Shown in pieces: positions 34,601 to 42,811 of a stretch of 64,000 nucleotides of DNA; position 1 is the first letter of the stretch; the number at the start of each line of letters is the position of its first letter. Source of the stretch: UBA935 sp031556725 (GTDB taxonomy: Bacteria; Bacillota; Clostridia; Lachnospirales; Lachnospiraceae); contig JAVBSL010000001.1 of assembly GCA_031556725.1 (NCBI GenBank), positions 1 to 64,000 on the forward strand. Reading direction: 5' to 3'. The position numbers were made by a program, and so were the translations under genes. Under the pieces are notes generated by a model. That model saw only the letters and a program-made list of their open reading frames with translations. It did not search any database and was not told the DNA's origin.

Positions 34601-35109
34601 AGGTGGTGCCGGCGGCTTTGCTGTACTATCATGTATCCGATCCGATGATCAAAGGGGAAGACAATCCGTCTCCCGAAGAAATCAACCAGCGTTTGCAGCA
34701 GGAACTGCGGACGAAAGGGCTGGTAAATGCCGATGAAGGCGTTATCAGTCTGCTGGATCGGGATTTTACCGGAAAGTCACTGGTGGTGCCGGTGGAACGC
34801 AATAAAGATGGCAGTCTTAGTAAAAAAGCAAGTGTTATTAATGAAAAAGATTATAACGTGATATCTAATTATGTAAACCACAAAATCAAATCTTTTGGTC
34901 AGGAGATCAAAGCCGGCAATATTACCGTCAATCCCTATGAAGGGAATGGGGGGCAGGCCTGTACTTATTGTGCCTATCGTTCCATCTGTGGTTATGATAT
35001 TAAAATGCCGGGATATCAAACCAGAAGGTTGGACAACCTGCCGGCGGAGGCGGTTATGGAGCGGATGCGCCGGGAACTGGATGAAGCAGAAACGGGGAGG
35101 ATGCAGTAG
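31660..35109 (+). CDS. addB: ATP-dependent helicase/deoxyribonuclease subunit B AddB
   Basis: This 1149-residue protein, full length for Firmicute AddB, has an N-terminal Walker A FGGSGAGKS (about residues 7-15), degenerate helicase domains, and a C-terminal RecB-type nuclease with IDYKSGNKK. Four cysteines that hold the AddB iron-sulfur cluster are C781, C1101, C1104 and C1110 (CTYCAYRSIC). With AddA it resects DNA double-strand breaks to the Chi site for RecA loading. AAGGAGAAGA precedes the ATG. Its stop codon TAG shares its last base with the addA GTG start. Confidence 0.96.
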   Translation: MGLQFYFGGSGAGKSDKLHKDIIRWSVCEPQTQFLFVVPDQFTMHTQMELVKAHPNRGILNIDVLSFGRLSHRIFEEVGGDKRQVLDDTGKSLVLRKVAADIREELPVIGKNLTKLGYIHEVKSAVSEFMQYGIGPEELAQLTDFARKKGVLSSKLKDLQKLYEAFLTYIQGEFITTEETLDLLKNSLCKSEIIKDSVVIFDGFTGFTPIQNRVIQELMVLTERVIVSVTIGSDAEPFGTNKEHELFYLSKKTVADLCLLAKEAQVGREEDVYLREEPLIRFAGNGEMAHLEKNLFRYPEQVYEEENRAIALWEATTVAEEVRQVCVRVKELVLAEGFSYRDIAVVTGDLSTYAGYMEREAKKYEIPLFVDQTSGILLNPFTEFIRSALKIVIKNFSYEAVFHYLRSGFADFEPEEVDCLENYVIGFGIKGKRKWSNGFTRRSRQWEEESQLEQLAKLNSTRERMMQQLEPLTGKFANVEEIIHALYGFITGSKIQQKLAVYETYFKNNEDWVRAREYGQIYRLVMELLDQIYSLLSKEQMTLAEFADILDAGLGEIEVGTIPQNVDRVVVGDMERTRLNRIKVLFFLGVNDGNIPRNNGKGGIISDLDREFLKESKWELAPTPRQQMYIQRLYLYMNMTKPSERLYLSYAKVNCEGKSIRPSYLVDTIQKIFPQIKIKKEQNEKTFEQIVGLADSLDIFTVCLRDFASGIIGRTEDDQEKVAIFCDLYRQTEDYDRKAAGLIDTAFAEYAPHPLGKMVADALYGSLLENSVSRLEKYASCAYAHFLQYGLALQEREEYSFETVDLGNVFHGVLELFAGKLAENHFNWFDFPDEEAMGLLREALNTYAAEYGETVLFSSARNQQMVSRIYRILARTVKTLKQQLQKGAFVPQEFEVSFSKADNLAAVNIALSQQEKMRLRGRIDRIDTYEDEDHVYVKVIDYKSGNKKFDLAALYYGLQLQLVVYMNVAMEIEKRAHPDKEVVPAALLYYHVSDPMIKGEDNPSPEEINQRLQQELRTKGLVNADEGVISLLDRDFTGKSLVVPVERNKDGSLSKKASVINEKDYNVISNYVNHKIKSFGQEIKAGNITVNPYEGNGGQACTYCAYRSICGYDIKMPGYQTRRLDNLPAEAVMERMRRELDEAETGRMQ

Positions 35110-38100
35110 TGGCCATAACTTATACGAAGGACCAGCAGAAGGTAATCGATCTGCATGGTAAGAATATACTGGTATCAGCAGCAGCCGGCTCGGGAAAGAC
35201 GGCTGTATTGGTTGAGCGGATCGTGCAAATGATAGCGAACCGGGAACATCCGGTGGACATTGACCGGTTGCTGGTGGTGACCTTTACCAATATGGCAGCG
35301 GGAGAAATGCGGGAGCGGATCGGTCTGGCGATTGGTAAGCGGTTGGAAACGGAGCCGGAAAACGAGCATCTGCAAAGGCAGATGACGCTGCTTCATAATG
35401 CACAGATTACCACTATTGACAGCTTTTGCCTGTTTGTACTAAGAAATCATTTTCATATGATTGGGCTGGACCCCGGTTTTCGGGTGGCAGATGAAGGAGA
35501 ACTGAAGCTGCTGGCCCAGGATGTGATGGGGTCACTGTTGGAAGAGTGGTATGAAGAAAGCAGTCCGGCTTTTTTGGAAAGTGTGGAATACTTTACCACC
35601 GGAAGCAGAGATAAGCTGTTGGAGGAATACATCAGCAAGCTATACACCTTTGCCATGAGTTTTCCCTGGCCGGAAGAATGGCTTATGGAAAGAAAGACGG
35701 ATTATGCTATTTTGTCGGTGGCAGAATTGGAACAAAGCCAGTGGGGGCAGTTTCTGCTAAGCTATACAGGGGAAGTCCTGAAAGGCTGTGAAGAGGAAAT
35801 AGTGCGGTGCATACGTATCAGTGAACAGCCGGACGGACCTTATATGTATGGAAAAGTGTTGGAAGAAGAATTACAGATGTTATCAAATGCAAATAGGGCC
35901 ACAACTTTGCAGGAGTATGCAGCAGCCTGGGAAACCCTCGGCTTTGGTCGCTTGCCTTCCAAAAAAGACGATAGCGTATCGGTTGAAAAGCGAGAGCTGG
36001 TACAGAGCATTCGTAAAATGATTAAGGATGTACTGAAGGAAACCGGCCAGCGCTTTTTTAATCTGCCCATGGAGCAGGCTGTAGCCAGGATGGGTAAAAT
36101 GAAGGAAGCTGCCGATGTGTTGGTGGATTTGACTTTAGATTATAAAAAGCGGCTGGATGCTGCCAAGCGTGAAAAGAACCTGATCGACTTTGGTGATATG
36201 GAGCATTTTGCCCTGTCTATTTTGTTGGAAAAAGGCACAGAGGGGTATATTCCTACAGCCGCGGCAGCAGAAATGCGGGAGCACTTTGTAGAAATTCTCA
36301 CTGATGAATATCAGGACAGCAATATGGTTCAGGAACTGTTGCTGGAAAGTATATCGGGGCGTCCGGAAGGTCGTTTTAACCGGTTTATGGTAGGAGATGT
36401 GAAACAGAGCATCTATAAATTCCGCCTGGCAAGACCGGAAATTTTTATGGAAAAATATGATTGTTATCCTCTGACGGATGAGAGTGATACCAGTCAAAGA
36501 ATCGATCTGCGCCAGAATTTCCGCAGCAGAGCAGAAGTTCTTTGCAGCGTTAACTATGTATTTGAAAGAATTATGCAGAAATCTCTGGGCGGTGTGGAAT
36601 ATAACAGCCAGGCAGCCCTTTATCTGGGGGCAGCCTATCCGGAAAAGGCTGAGGCAGAGCGGTTGGAGAATAAAACCGAACTGTTGCTTTTGCATACGGT
36701 TGAGGAAGGAGCAGAAGAATTATTGGCGGAGGAAACCCCGCGAGAGATGGAAGCCCGGATGATTGCCCGCCGGATCAAGGAACTGGTAGGAAGCTTTCAG
36801 GTTACGGATAAAGAAAGCGGAGAGTTACGGCCGGCTCATTACCTTGACATGGTGATTTTACTCAGAACCACTGCAGGCTGGGATGAGATATTCAAAAAGG
36901 TGCTGGAAGAAGAGGGCGTGCCCATTCACATGTCGGCTAAAACCGGATATTTTGCCGCCGTTGAGATTCAGACCATATTGCAGGTAATCCGGATTTTAGA
37001 TAATCCCTTACAGGATATTCCCATGGTGGGAGTCATGAAATCATTTTTTGGCGGCTTTAACGAAGAAGAGATTGCAAAGATTCAGGCAGAACGAAAAAGC
37101 AAGGAACCTTTTTTTCAGAAGCTGAAATGGATGGCAAAGAACCACCCGGATGAGAAGCTAAGTGCCTTTTTAACTTTCGTTGAGAAATATCGGCGCAAGT
37201 CTGTTTATACACCGATTAAGGATTTACTGAAGGAATTGATTATCGAAAGCGGTTATTACCATAATGTTGCTGTTCGTCCGGCAGGGGAACAGCGGATTGC
37301 CAATCTGGAAATGTTGCTGGCAAAAGCGGCTTCTTTTGCTCAAACCAGTTATTACGGACTGTTTCATTTCGTGCGTTATATCGAGCAATTGGAAAAGTAT
37401 GATGTGGATTATGGCGAGGCCAATATCCTGGATGAACAGGCTGATGTGGTTCGGCTGATGAGTATCCATAAAAGCAAGGGTCTGGAATTCCCTATTTGCT
37501 TTGTGGCAGGTTTAAGCAAGGGCTTTAACATGCAGGATACCTACAGCGGCATGATTGCCGATGTGGATTTGGGAATTGGCGTGGATTATGTGAATACTGA
37601 GCTGCGGGTGCAAAGCAGGAGCCTGCGGAAAAATGTTATCAGCCAGAAGATGAAACTGGATAATCTGGGAGAAGAACTGCGGGTCCTTTATGTGGCTATG
37701 ACCAGGGCAAAAGAAAAATTAATCCTGTCTGCTACCGCTAAAAAGCTGGAAGCGATGCAGAGTGCAGCAATCCAGCGAGAAGACGGAAGGTTATCCTTTC
37801 TGGAAATGACAGAAGCATCTAATTATCTGGATTTACTTTTACCGGTTATTATGGAGGAAGAAGCAGGTGCCTGCTTTGACCTTTTGGTACGCACTCCGGA
37901 AGATTTGTTTATGGAGGAGGTTAAAGAAGACGTTAAGCGGACCGCCAAATACAAGGAATTGGTAAACCGGGCATATACAGGAGAAATGCCTCTTTCCCGG
38001 CAAGGGAAAGAGAGTGTCAGGATGCTGTCAGAAAAATTTGCCAGAAAGTATGCAAGACCGGATTTGGCAGCACTTTATACCAAAACCACGGTATCGGAAT

Positions 38101-38747
38101 TAAAAAAGAGCGGGCAGGAAGAAAGTGGTGAGGTGTTTGTAAAGCGTCTCTTTGAGGAACCGGAAGTCGTACCATACATTCCTCTTTTTATGAAGGAACA
38201 GGAGGATATCATCGGAACCGTAAGGGGAAGCGCTTACCATAAGGTGATGGAACTGCTGTGCTTTAGGAAAATTCCGGCGGAGCAAAGGAATGTAGAAGTC
38301 ATATTAAACGAAATCAAAGTGCAGACTGGGCAGGCCCTTGCAGAAGGAAAGCTGTCAAAAGAATATCAAGAAGCAGTGCGCGATTCTAAGATTGCGGATT
38401 TTCTTAAAACATCTTTGGCAGCCAGAATGATTGCAGCAGACCGGCAGGGGAAGCTTTATAAGGAACAGCCTTTTGTGATTGGTCTTAACGCAGACCGATT
38501 AAGTGAAGAGTTTTCAACGGAAGAGACTATCCTGATTCAGGGAATTATTGATGTCTTTTTTGAAGAGGATGGGGAGTTGGTGGTGATGGATTATAAAACC
38601 GATGCAGTGAAAACACCCATAGAACTTTTAGACAGGTACCGAAAGCAGCTGGATTACTATGAAGAGGCCCTGGAGCAGTTGACCGGGAAGACGGTAAAAG
38701 AGAAAATAATCTATTCCTTTGCTCTTAACAAGGAAATCCAAGTGTGA
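35109..38747 (+). CDS. addA: ATP-dependent helicase/nuclease subunit A AddA
   Basis: This 1212-residue UvrD-family helicase has the Q motif TKDQQKVID, Walker A AAAGSGKTAVL near residues 18-28, motif Ia TFTNMAAGEM, motif II DEYQD near 398-402, motif V SIHKSKGLEF and motif VI LYVAMTRAKEKL, and a C-terminal PD-(D/E)XK nuclease with MDYKTD near residue 1161. It is the motor and 3'-strand nuclease of AddAB. GTG start 35109, with GGGGAGG at 35095-35101 inside addB, gives one-base translational coupling. The 3' end contains the promoter for the following ECF operon. Confidence 0.97.
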   Translation: MAITYTKDQQKVIDLHGKNILVSAAAGSGKTAVLVERIVQMIANREHPVDIDRLLVVTFTNMAAGEMRERIGLAIGKRLETEPENEHLQRQMTLLHNAQITTIDSFCLFVLRNHFHMIGLDPGFRVADEGELKLLAQDVMGSLLEEWYEESSPAFLESVEYFTTGSRDKLLEEYISKLYTFAMSFPWPEEWLMERKTDYAILSVAELEQSQWGQFLLSYTGEVLKGCEEEIVRCIRISEQPDGPYMYGKVLEEELQMLSNANRATTLQEYAAAWETLGFGRLPSKKDDSVSVEKRELVQSIRKMIKDVLKETGQRFFNLPMEQAVARMGKMKEAADVLVDLTLDYKKRLDAAKREKNLIDFGDMEHFALSILLEKGTEGYIPTAAAAEMREHFVEILTDEYQDSNMVQELLLESISGRPEGRFNRFMVGDVKQSIYKFRLARPEIFMEKYDCYPLTDESDTSQRIDLRQNFRSRAEVLCSVNYVFERIMQKSLGGVEYNSQAALYLGAAYPEKAEAERLENKTELLLLHTVEEGAEELLAEETPREMEARMIARRIKELVGSFQVTDKESGELRPAHYLDMVILLRTTAGWDEIFKKVLEEEGVPIHMSAKTGYFAAVEIQTILQVIRILDNPLQDIPMVGVMKSFFGGFNEEEIAKIQAERKSKEPFFQKLKWMAKNHPDEKLSAFLTFVEKYRRKSVYTPIKDLLKELIIESGYYHNVAVRPAGEQRIANLEMLLAKAASFAQTSYYGLFHFVRYIEQLEKYDVDYGEANILDEQADVVRLMSIHKSKGLEFPICFVAGLSKGFNMQDTYSGMIADVDLGIGVDYVNTELRVQSRSLRKNVISQKMKLDNLGEELRVLYVAMTRAKEKLILSATAKKLEAMQSAAIQREDGRLSFLEMTEASNYLDLLLPVIMEEEAGACFDLLVRTPEDLFMEEVKEDVKRTAKYKELVNRAYTGEMPLSRQGKESVRMLSEKFARKYARPDLAALYTKTTVSELKKSGQEESGEVFVKRLFEEPEVVPYIPLFMKEQEDIIGTVRGSAYHKVMELLCFRKIPAEQRNVEVILNEIKVQTGQALAEGKLSKEYQEAVRDSKIADFLKTSLAARMIAADRQGKLYKEQPFVIGLNADRLSEEFSTEETILIQGIIDVFFEEDGELVVMDYKTDAVKTPIELLDRYRKQLDYYEEALEQLTGKTVKEKIIYSFALNKEIQV

Positions 38748-38753
38748 TATACT
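38725..38753 (+). promoter_or_regulatory. Promoter of the ECF transporter operon, inside addA 3' end
   Basis: TTAACA at 38725-38730, 17-base spacer, TATACT at 38748-38753. The addA stop codon lies at the end of the spacer. No riboswitch is visible in the 35-base leader. Confidence 0.65.
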
Positions 38754-38787
38754 AAGTAAGGATAAAATGAAAGAGGAGGGTACACTC

Positions 38788-39339
38788 ATGAAAACAAAAT
38801 TTGGTGTTAAAGAAGTAGTAGCAATCGGTATCGGAACAGCATTATTTATGGCCTTAACAACAGTACAGATTCCCACCGGAATCCCTAACACTTATCTACA
38901 GCCCCGGATGGCAGTTCTGGCCTTTTTGGCGGCAGTATTCGGCCCTATTGTAGGTGCGGCGGTAGGATTTCTGGGACACTTTTTGGGAGACTTATTTTTC
39001 TATGGCAGCATTTGGTGGAGCTGGGTAATCCCGGAAGTGGTTGTAGGTGCGGGAATCGGTTGGTTTGTCAGTAAATACGCCGTAAAGGAAGGTAACTTTG
39101 GAGGTAAAGCGATTGCTTTATTTAATGTAGTGCAAGTGGCTGCCAATGCGGTTGCCTGGATTATTGTAGCGCCGCTTTTGGACATTTTTATTTATAGCGA
39201 ACCGGTCAATAAGGTGTTTGCACAGGGTGCCACAGCTTGTCTGGGGAATGCCTTGATTATCGGTATTTTGGGGACTGTTTTATTGGTTGCTTACAGCAAA
39301 ATAGGTGCCAAGTCCTCCAGCTTAAGTAAAGAAGATTAA
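38788..39339 (+). CDS. ECF transporter substrate-specific component, UPF0397 family
   Basis: This 183-residue protein has about five membrane segments. VVAIGIGTALFMALTTVQIPTGIPNTYLQPRMAVLAFLAAVFGPIVGAAVGFLGHFLGD is the UPF0397 signature (given as family match; key pieces are IPTGIPNT and GHFLGD). UPF0397 proteins sit with YkoD-type ATPases and EcfT proteins and are S components of uncertain vitamin specificity, annotated as riboflavin or other by homology only. I chose ATG 38788 after AGAGGAGGG; earlier in-frame ATGs lie at or before the ribosome binding site. The ATPase gene starts five bases after the stop. Confidence 0.88.
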   Translation: MKTKFGVKEVVAIGIGTALFMALTTVQIPTGIPNTYLQPRMAVLAFLAAVFGPIVGAAVGFLGHFLGDLFFYGSIWWSWVIPEVVVGAGIGWFVSKYAVKEGNFGGKAIALFNVVQVAANAVAWIIVAPLLDIFIYSEPVNKVFAQGATACLGNALIIGILGTVLLVAYSKIGAKSSSLSKED

Positions 39340-39344
39340 GGAAT

Positions 39345-41048
39345 ATGCAGCCCATTATTCAATTTGAAAACTATACATTTAAATATCGGGCTCAGATCGA
39401 ACCTACTCTCCGGGATATTAATCTTTCCATATATCCGGGAGAGAAGGTTTTAATCGTGGGACCTTCCGGTTCGGGGAAATCAACCATTGCCCATTGTATC
39501 AATGGATTGATTCCGGCTTCTTATACCGGTGATATAACAGGAACACTCACCATAGCAGAAAAGGATCCTGCCAAGTTGGGTGTTTTTGGTATGTCTAAGA
39601 TTGCAGGAACGGTTCTGCAGGATACCGACGGACAGTTTATTGGTTTGACGGTAGCGGAAGACATTGCTTTTGCGCTGGAAAATGACTGCACAAAACAGGA
39701 AGAGATGTTCGAACGGGTAACTAATGTGGCTGAGATGGTGGAAGTCAAAAAGCTGCTTGGTCATGCTCCGGGGGAACTGTCCGGCGGACAGAAACAAAGA
39801 GTGTCCATGGCCGGGGTAATGGTTGATGAAGTGGAAATTCTTCTCTTTGATGAACCTTTAGCTAACCTGGACCCGGCAACCGGTAAAAATGCCATTGCCC
39901 TGATCGATCAGATTGGAAGAGACCGGGGGGCGACGGTAATAATCATTGAACACCGCCTGGAGGATGCCCTTTATCGGGATGTAGATCGGATTGTGGTAAT
40001 GGGTGAAGGCCGAATCATTGCCGATACCACCCCGGATGAACTGATGGCCGGTAACGTCCTGAAGGAACAGGGAATCCGAGAACCTTTATATATAACGGCA
40101 CTAAAGCATATGGGAGTGGAAATTTTGGCAGCTGATCAGCCCCATAGTATGGAGACAATGAATCTGGAACCCTATCGGAAGCAGGTCCGGGAATGGTTTC
40201 AAAAGGTTTCCGCTCCGCCCCAAAGAGAACCCCGGGAATCCGTCCTGAAGGTAAAGGATTTGTATTTTTCCTATGAAGCCGGCCGGCAGATTTTACAGCA
40301 TATTCATTTTGATATACAGAAGGGTGAGATGGTCAGCATTGTAGGTAAGAATGGCGCGGGAAAGTCCACTCTGGCTAATATTATCTGTGGTTTTTACGCT
40401 CCTGTCAAAGGAAGTATTTTCCTGAATGGAGAGGATATCAGCGGACTGTCCATTAAAGAACGGGGAGAGCAGGTCGGTCTGGTTATGCAGAGTCCCAATC
40501 AGATGATCAGCAAATCTATGATTTATGAGGAAGTGGCCCTGGGACTGGCAGTGCGTGGGGTTCCGGAAGAAGAGATTAAGGAAAGAGTATATGAGACCTT
40601 AAAGATATGCGGATTATATCCTTTTCGTAACTGGCCTATATCGGCTCTTAGTTACGGTCAGAAGAAGCGGGTAACCATTGCCTCTATTCTGGTGATGAAT
40701 CCGCAGATATTAATCCTGGACGAGCCGACAGCCGGGCAGGACTACCGTCACTATACGGAAATCATGGAGTTTCTGAAGGAAGTAAATACCAGTTTGGGAA
40801 TTACTATTATTATGATAACACATGATATGCATTTAATGCTGGAGTATACCGACAGGGCCATTGTCATCGCAGACGGTCATTTGATTGCCGATGATACGCC
40901 GGCGGCCATTTTAACAGATGATGTAATTGCCGGGAAAGCATATTTGAAAAAAACATCCCTTTATGATTTGGCAGTGAAATGTGATATAGACGATCCCACA
41001 GGATTTGCCGAACGGTTTATTTATTATGAACGCGCACAAAAGTCTTAA
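39345..41048 (+). CDS. ECF transporter double ATP-binding protein (fused EcfA-EcfA')
   Basis: This 567-residue protein has two complete ABC domains. Domain 1 has Walker A GPSGSGKST (about residues 38-46), LSGGQKQRVS and LLFDEPLANLDP. Domain 2 has GKNGAGKST (about 333-341), the variant signature LSYGQKKR and LILDEPTAGQD. This YkoD-type fusion replaces separate EcfA1 and EcfA2 and energises the transmembrane EcfT and one or more S components. It is preceded by a UPF0397 S component and followed by EcfT. TAAGGAATATG gives only a modest ribosome binding site. Confidence 0.93.
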   Translation: MQPIIQFENYTFKYRAQIEPTLRDINLSIYPGEKVLIVGPSGSGKSTIAHCINGLIPASYTGDITGTLTIAEKDPAKLGVFGMSKIAGTVLQDTDGQFIGLTVAEDIAFALENDCTKQEEMFERVTNVAEMVEVKKLLGHAPGELSGGQKQRVSMAGVMVDEVEILLFDEPLANLDPATGKNAIALIDQIGRDRGATVIIIEHRLEDALYRDVDRIVVMGEGRIIADTTPDELMAGNVLKEQGIREPLYITALKHMGVEILAADQPHSMETMNLEPYRKQVREWFQKVSAPPQREPRESVLKVKDLYFSYEAGRQILQHIHFDIQKGEMVSIVGKNGAGKSTLANIICGFYAPVKGSIFLNGEDISGLSIKERGEQVGLVMQSPNQMISKSMIYEEVALGLAVRGVPEEEIKERVYETLKICGLYPFRNWPISALSYGQKKRVTIASILVMNPQILILDEPTAGQDYRHYTEIMEFLKEVNTSLGITIIMITHDMHLMLEYTDRAIVIADGHLIADDTPAAILTDDVIAGKAYLKKTSLYDLAVKCDIDDPTGFAERFIYYERAQKS

Positions 41049-41070
41049 GTAAGGCAGTAAGGAGATCAGG

Positions 41071-41898
41071 ATGGCAAGAATTTTATCATATGCCAAGAAG
41101 GATACATGGATTCACCGCTTAAGTGGTGTCAGCAAATTGATTTTTTTTCTGGTATGGTCACTTGTGAGCATGCTTACTTATGATACATGGGTTTTGTTGG
41201 TTATGGTGGTGACCAGCCTGATTATTTTTAAGATATCCAAAACCGAGTGGAAGCAGGTGGGAGCGGTTTTTAAACTGATCTTATTCTTTTTAGTTTTAAA
41301 TGTGGTTTTTATTTTTATATTTTCCCCTTTTCAGGGAACGGTGATATACGGAACCCGGACGGACCTGTTTCATATTGCCGGTAACTATTATATGACGAAG
41401 GAACAACTTTTCTATGAACTTAATGTAGTCATGAAATATTTTACGGTAGTGCCGACTGCATTTATGTTTTTGGTTACTACCAATCCCAGTGAGTTTGCAG
41501 CATCTTTAAATCAAATAGGGATTAGCTATAATATTGGCTATGCGATTGCTATTGCATTGCGGTATGTGCCGGATGTACAGAATGATTTTACAAAGATCAA
41601 GCATGCGCAGGAGGCCCGAGGGATAGAAATGTCAGCGAAAGCTTCCATGGGGGACCGGATTAAAAATATTGTTGCGATTATTTTCCCCCTGATTTTTACT
41701 AGCATGGACCGGATCGAGGTGGTCAGTAATGCAATGGAATTACGGGGATTTGGGAAGCATAAGAAACGTACATGGTATTCCGGCAGACCTTTGCTTAAGA
41801 ACGATTATCTGACGATTTCCTTTGTAGTGATTTTTGCAGTGGCAGCACTGGTGTTTACCTTTTGTGATGGGGATCGTTTTTATAATCCTTTTGTTTAG
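41071..41898 (+). CDS. ECF transporter transmembrane component EcfT
   Basis: This 275-residue membrane protein of the CbiQ/EcfT family has four to five transmembrane segments and two cytosolic coupling motifs typical of EcfT: EARGIEMSA (ARG) and ELRGFGKHKK. These bind grooves in the ATPase. AAGGAG lies before the ATG at 41059-41064. Position after the fused ATPase and before the TPP-controlled thiT raises the possibility that ThiT also uses this module. The next gene has its own promoter, so this is inference. Confidence 0.92.
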   Translation: MARILSYAKKDTWIHRLSGVSKLIFFLVWSLVSMLTYDTWVLLVMVVTSLIIFKISKTEWKQVGAVFKLILFFLVLNVVFIFIFSPFQGTVIYGTRTDLFHIAGNYYMTKEQLFYELNVVMKYFTVVPTAFMFLVTTNPSEFAASLNQIGISYNIGYAIAIALRYVPDVQNDFTKIKHAQEARGIEMSAKASMGDRIKNIVAIIFPLIFTSMDRIEVVSNAMELRGFGKHKKRTWYSGRPLLKNDYLTISFVVIFAVAALVFTFCDGDRFYNPFV

Positions 41899-41905
41899 TT
41901 TCAGG

Positions 41906-41934
41906 TTGACAAATGGCCGGATTATGATTATAGT
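41906..41934 (+). promoter_or_regulatory. Promoter of the TPP riboswitch-thiT transcript
   Basis: Perfect TTGACA at 41906-41911, 17-base spacer, TATAGT at 41929-41934, about 20 bases before the aptamer. Confidence 0.8.
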
Positions 41935-41954
41935 AAAAAAGCAAATTAATATTT

Positions 41955-42048
41955 AATCGCTAGGGGTGCGTTAGCTGAGATTGAATCTGTAAGACAGATT
42001 CTGACCCTCATACCTGAACCGGATAATACCGGCGTAGGAAAGCAGAAT
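41955..42048 (+). promoter_or_regulatory. TPP riboswitch (THI element)
   Basis: The 226-base gap between ecfT and thiT contains TAGGGGTGCG, GCTGAGATTGAA, ACCCTCATACCTGAACCGGATAAT and ACCGGCGTAGGAAAGCAG, the conserved THI-box blocks in order. TPP binding should shut off the downstream thiamine transporter. The expression platform may be the hairpin CCTCCT (42091-42096) / AGGAGG (42112-42117) plus seven T, which covers the thiT ribosome binding site and could act as terminator, SD blocker or both. Confidence 0.96.
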
Positions 42049-42090
42049 TTTATAGATGGTTTTATGATGCTGTTTATAAAATATGTAACC

Positions 42091-42124
42091 CCTCCTGTGA
42101 TTTCAAAACAAAGGAGGTTTTTTT
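42091..42124 (+). promoter_or_regulatory. Hairpin sequestering the thiT ribosome binding site
   Basis: CCTCCT at 42091-42096 can pair with the Shine-Dalgarno AGGAGG at 42112-42117; a T-run and the ATG at 42125 follow immediately. The only 6-bp stem suggests control of translation, with termination possible. Confidence 0.55.
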
Positions 42125-42811
42125 ATGTCTATTTTTTTGGAGGAAGTAATTGATCTGCAATGGGGCAACTATTATAATATAAAGCCCGTCGGTTATATGC
42201 TGCTGATTGTGGCAATATTAGCCATTTTGCTGATCGGAAGTTTTATCAGCGGTTCCGGTGAAAAGGCCCGTGCCCGCATTAGTACCAAACAACTGGTATT
42301 CTCAGCTATGGCGATGGCATTAGCGTATGTGACCTCCTTTATTAAAGTGGTGGATATGCCCATGGGGGGAGCGGTAACCCTGCTTAGTATGATGTTCGTC
42401 TGCGTAGTTGGGTATTGGTATGGACCGCGTACCGGTTTGATGGTAGCCATCGCGTATGGCTGTCTGCAATTGATTACCGATCCGTATATTATCAGTATAC
42501 CGCAGTTGTTTACGGACTATATCTTTGCTTTTGGTGCCTTAGGATTGTCAGGCATCTTTTACAATAAGAAGAATGGGTTGATCTGGGGGTATTTGGCGGG
42601 TGTTACCGGAAGATTTGTTTTTTCTTTTATTTCCGGTCTGATTTTCTTCGGAAGTTATGCAGACGCCTATAATATGGCAGTTCCGGTATATTCTTTTGTC
42701 TATAATGGTACTTATATCGGATTGGAAGCATTGATTACAGTTGTTATTATGGCCTTGCCGCCGGTGGCAAAAGGCTTTGCTAAAGTGAAGTTAATGGCCA
42801 CAGAGGGTTAA
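42125..42811 (+). CDS. thiT: Thiamine ECF transporter S component ThiT
   Basis: This 228-residue protein has six membrane segments plus a longer N-terminus than Lactococcus ThiT (an extra hydrophobic segment at about residues 20-38). Core ThiT features are the GGAVTLLSMMF loop, GYWYGPRTGLMVAIAYGCLQ, DYIFAFGALGLSG, and YNGTYIGLE near the end. ThiT binds thiamine with nanomolar affinity and needs an EcfA/EcfA'/EcfT module. Control by the TPP riboswitch directly upstream confirms the assignment. The stop TAA overlaps the convergent ABC-2 gene stop in the palindrome GTTAAC. Confidence 0.95.
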   Translation: MSIFLEEVIDLQWGNYYNIKPVGYMLLIVAILAILLIGSFISGSGEKARARISTKQLVFSAMAMALAYVTSFIKVVDMPMGGAVTLLSMMFVCVVGYWYGPRTGLMVAIAYGCLQLITDPYIISIPQLFTDYIFAFGALGLSGIFYNKKNGLIWGYLAGVTGRFVFSFISGLIFFGSYADAYNMAVPVYSFVYNGTYIGLEALITVVIMALPPVAKGFAKVKLMATEG

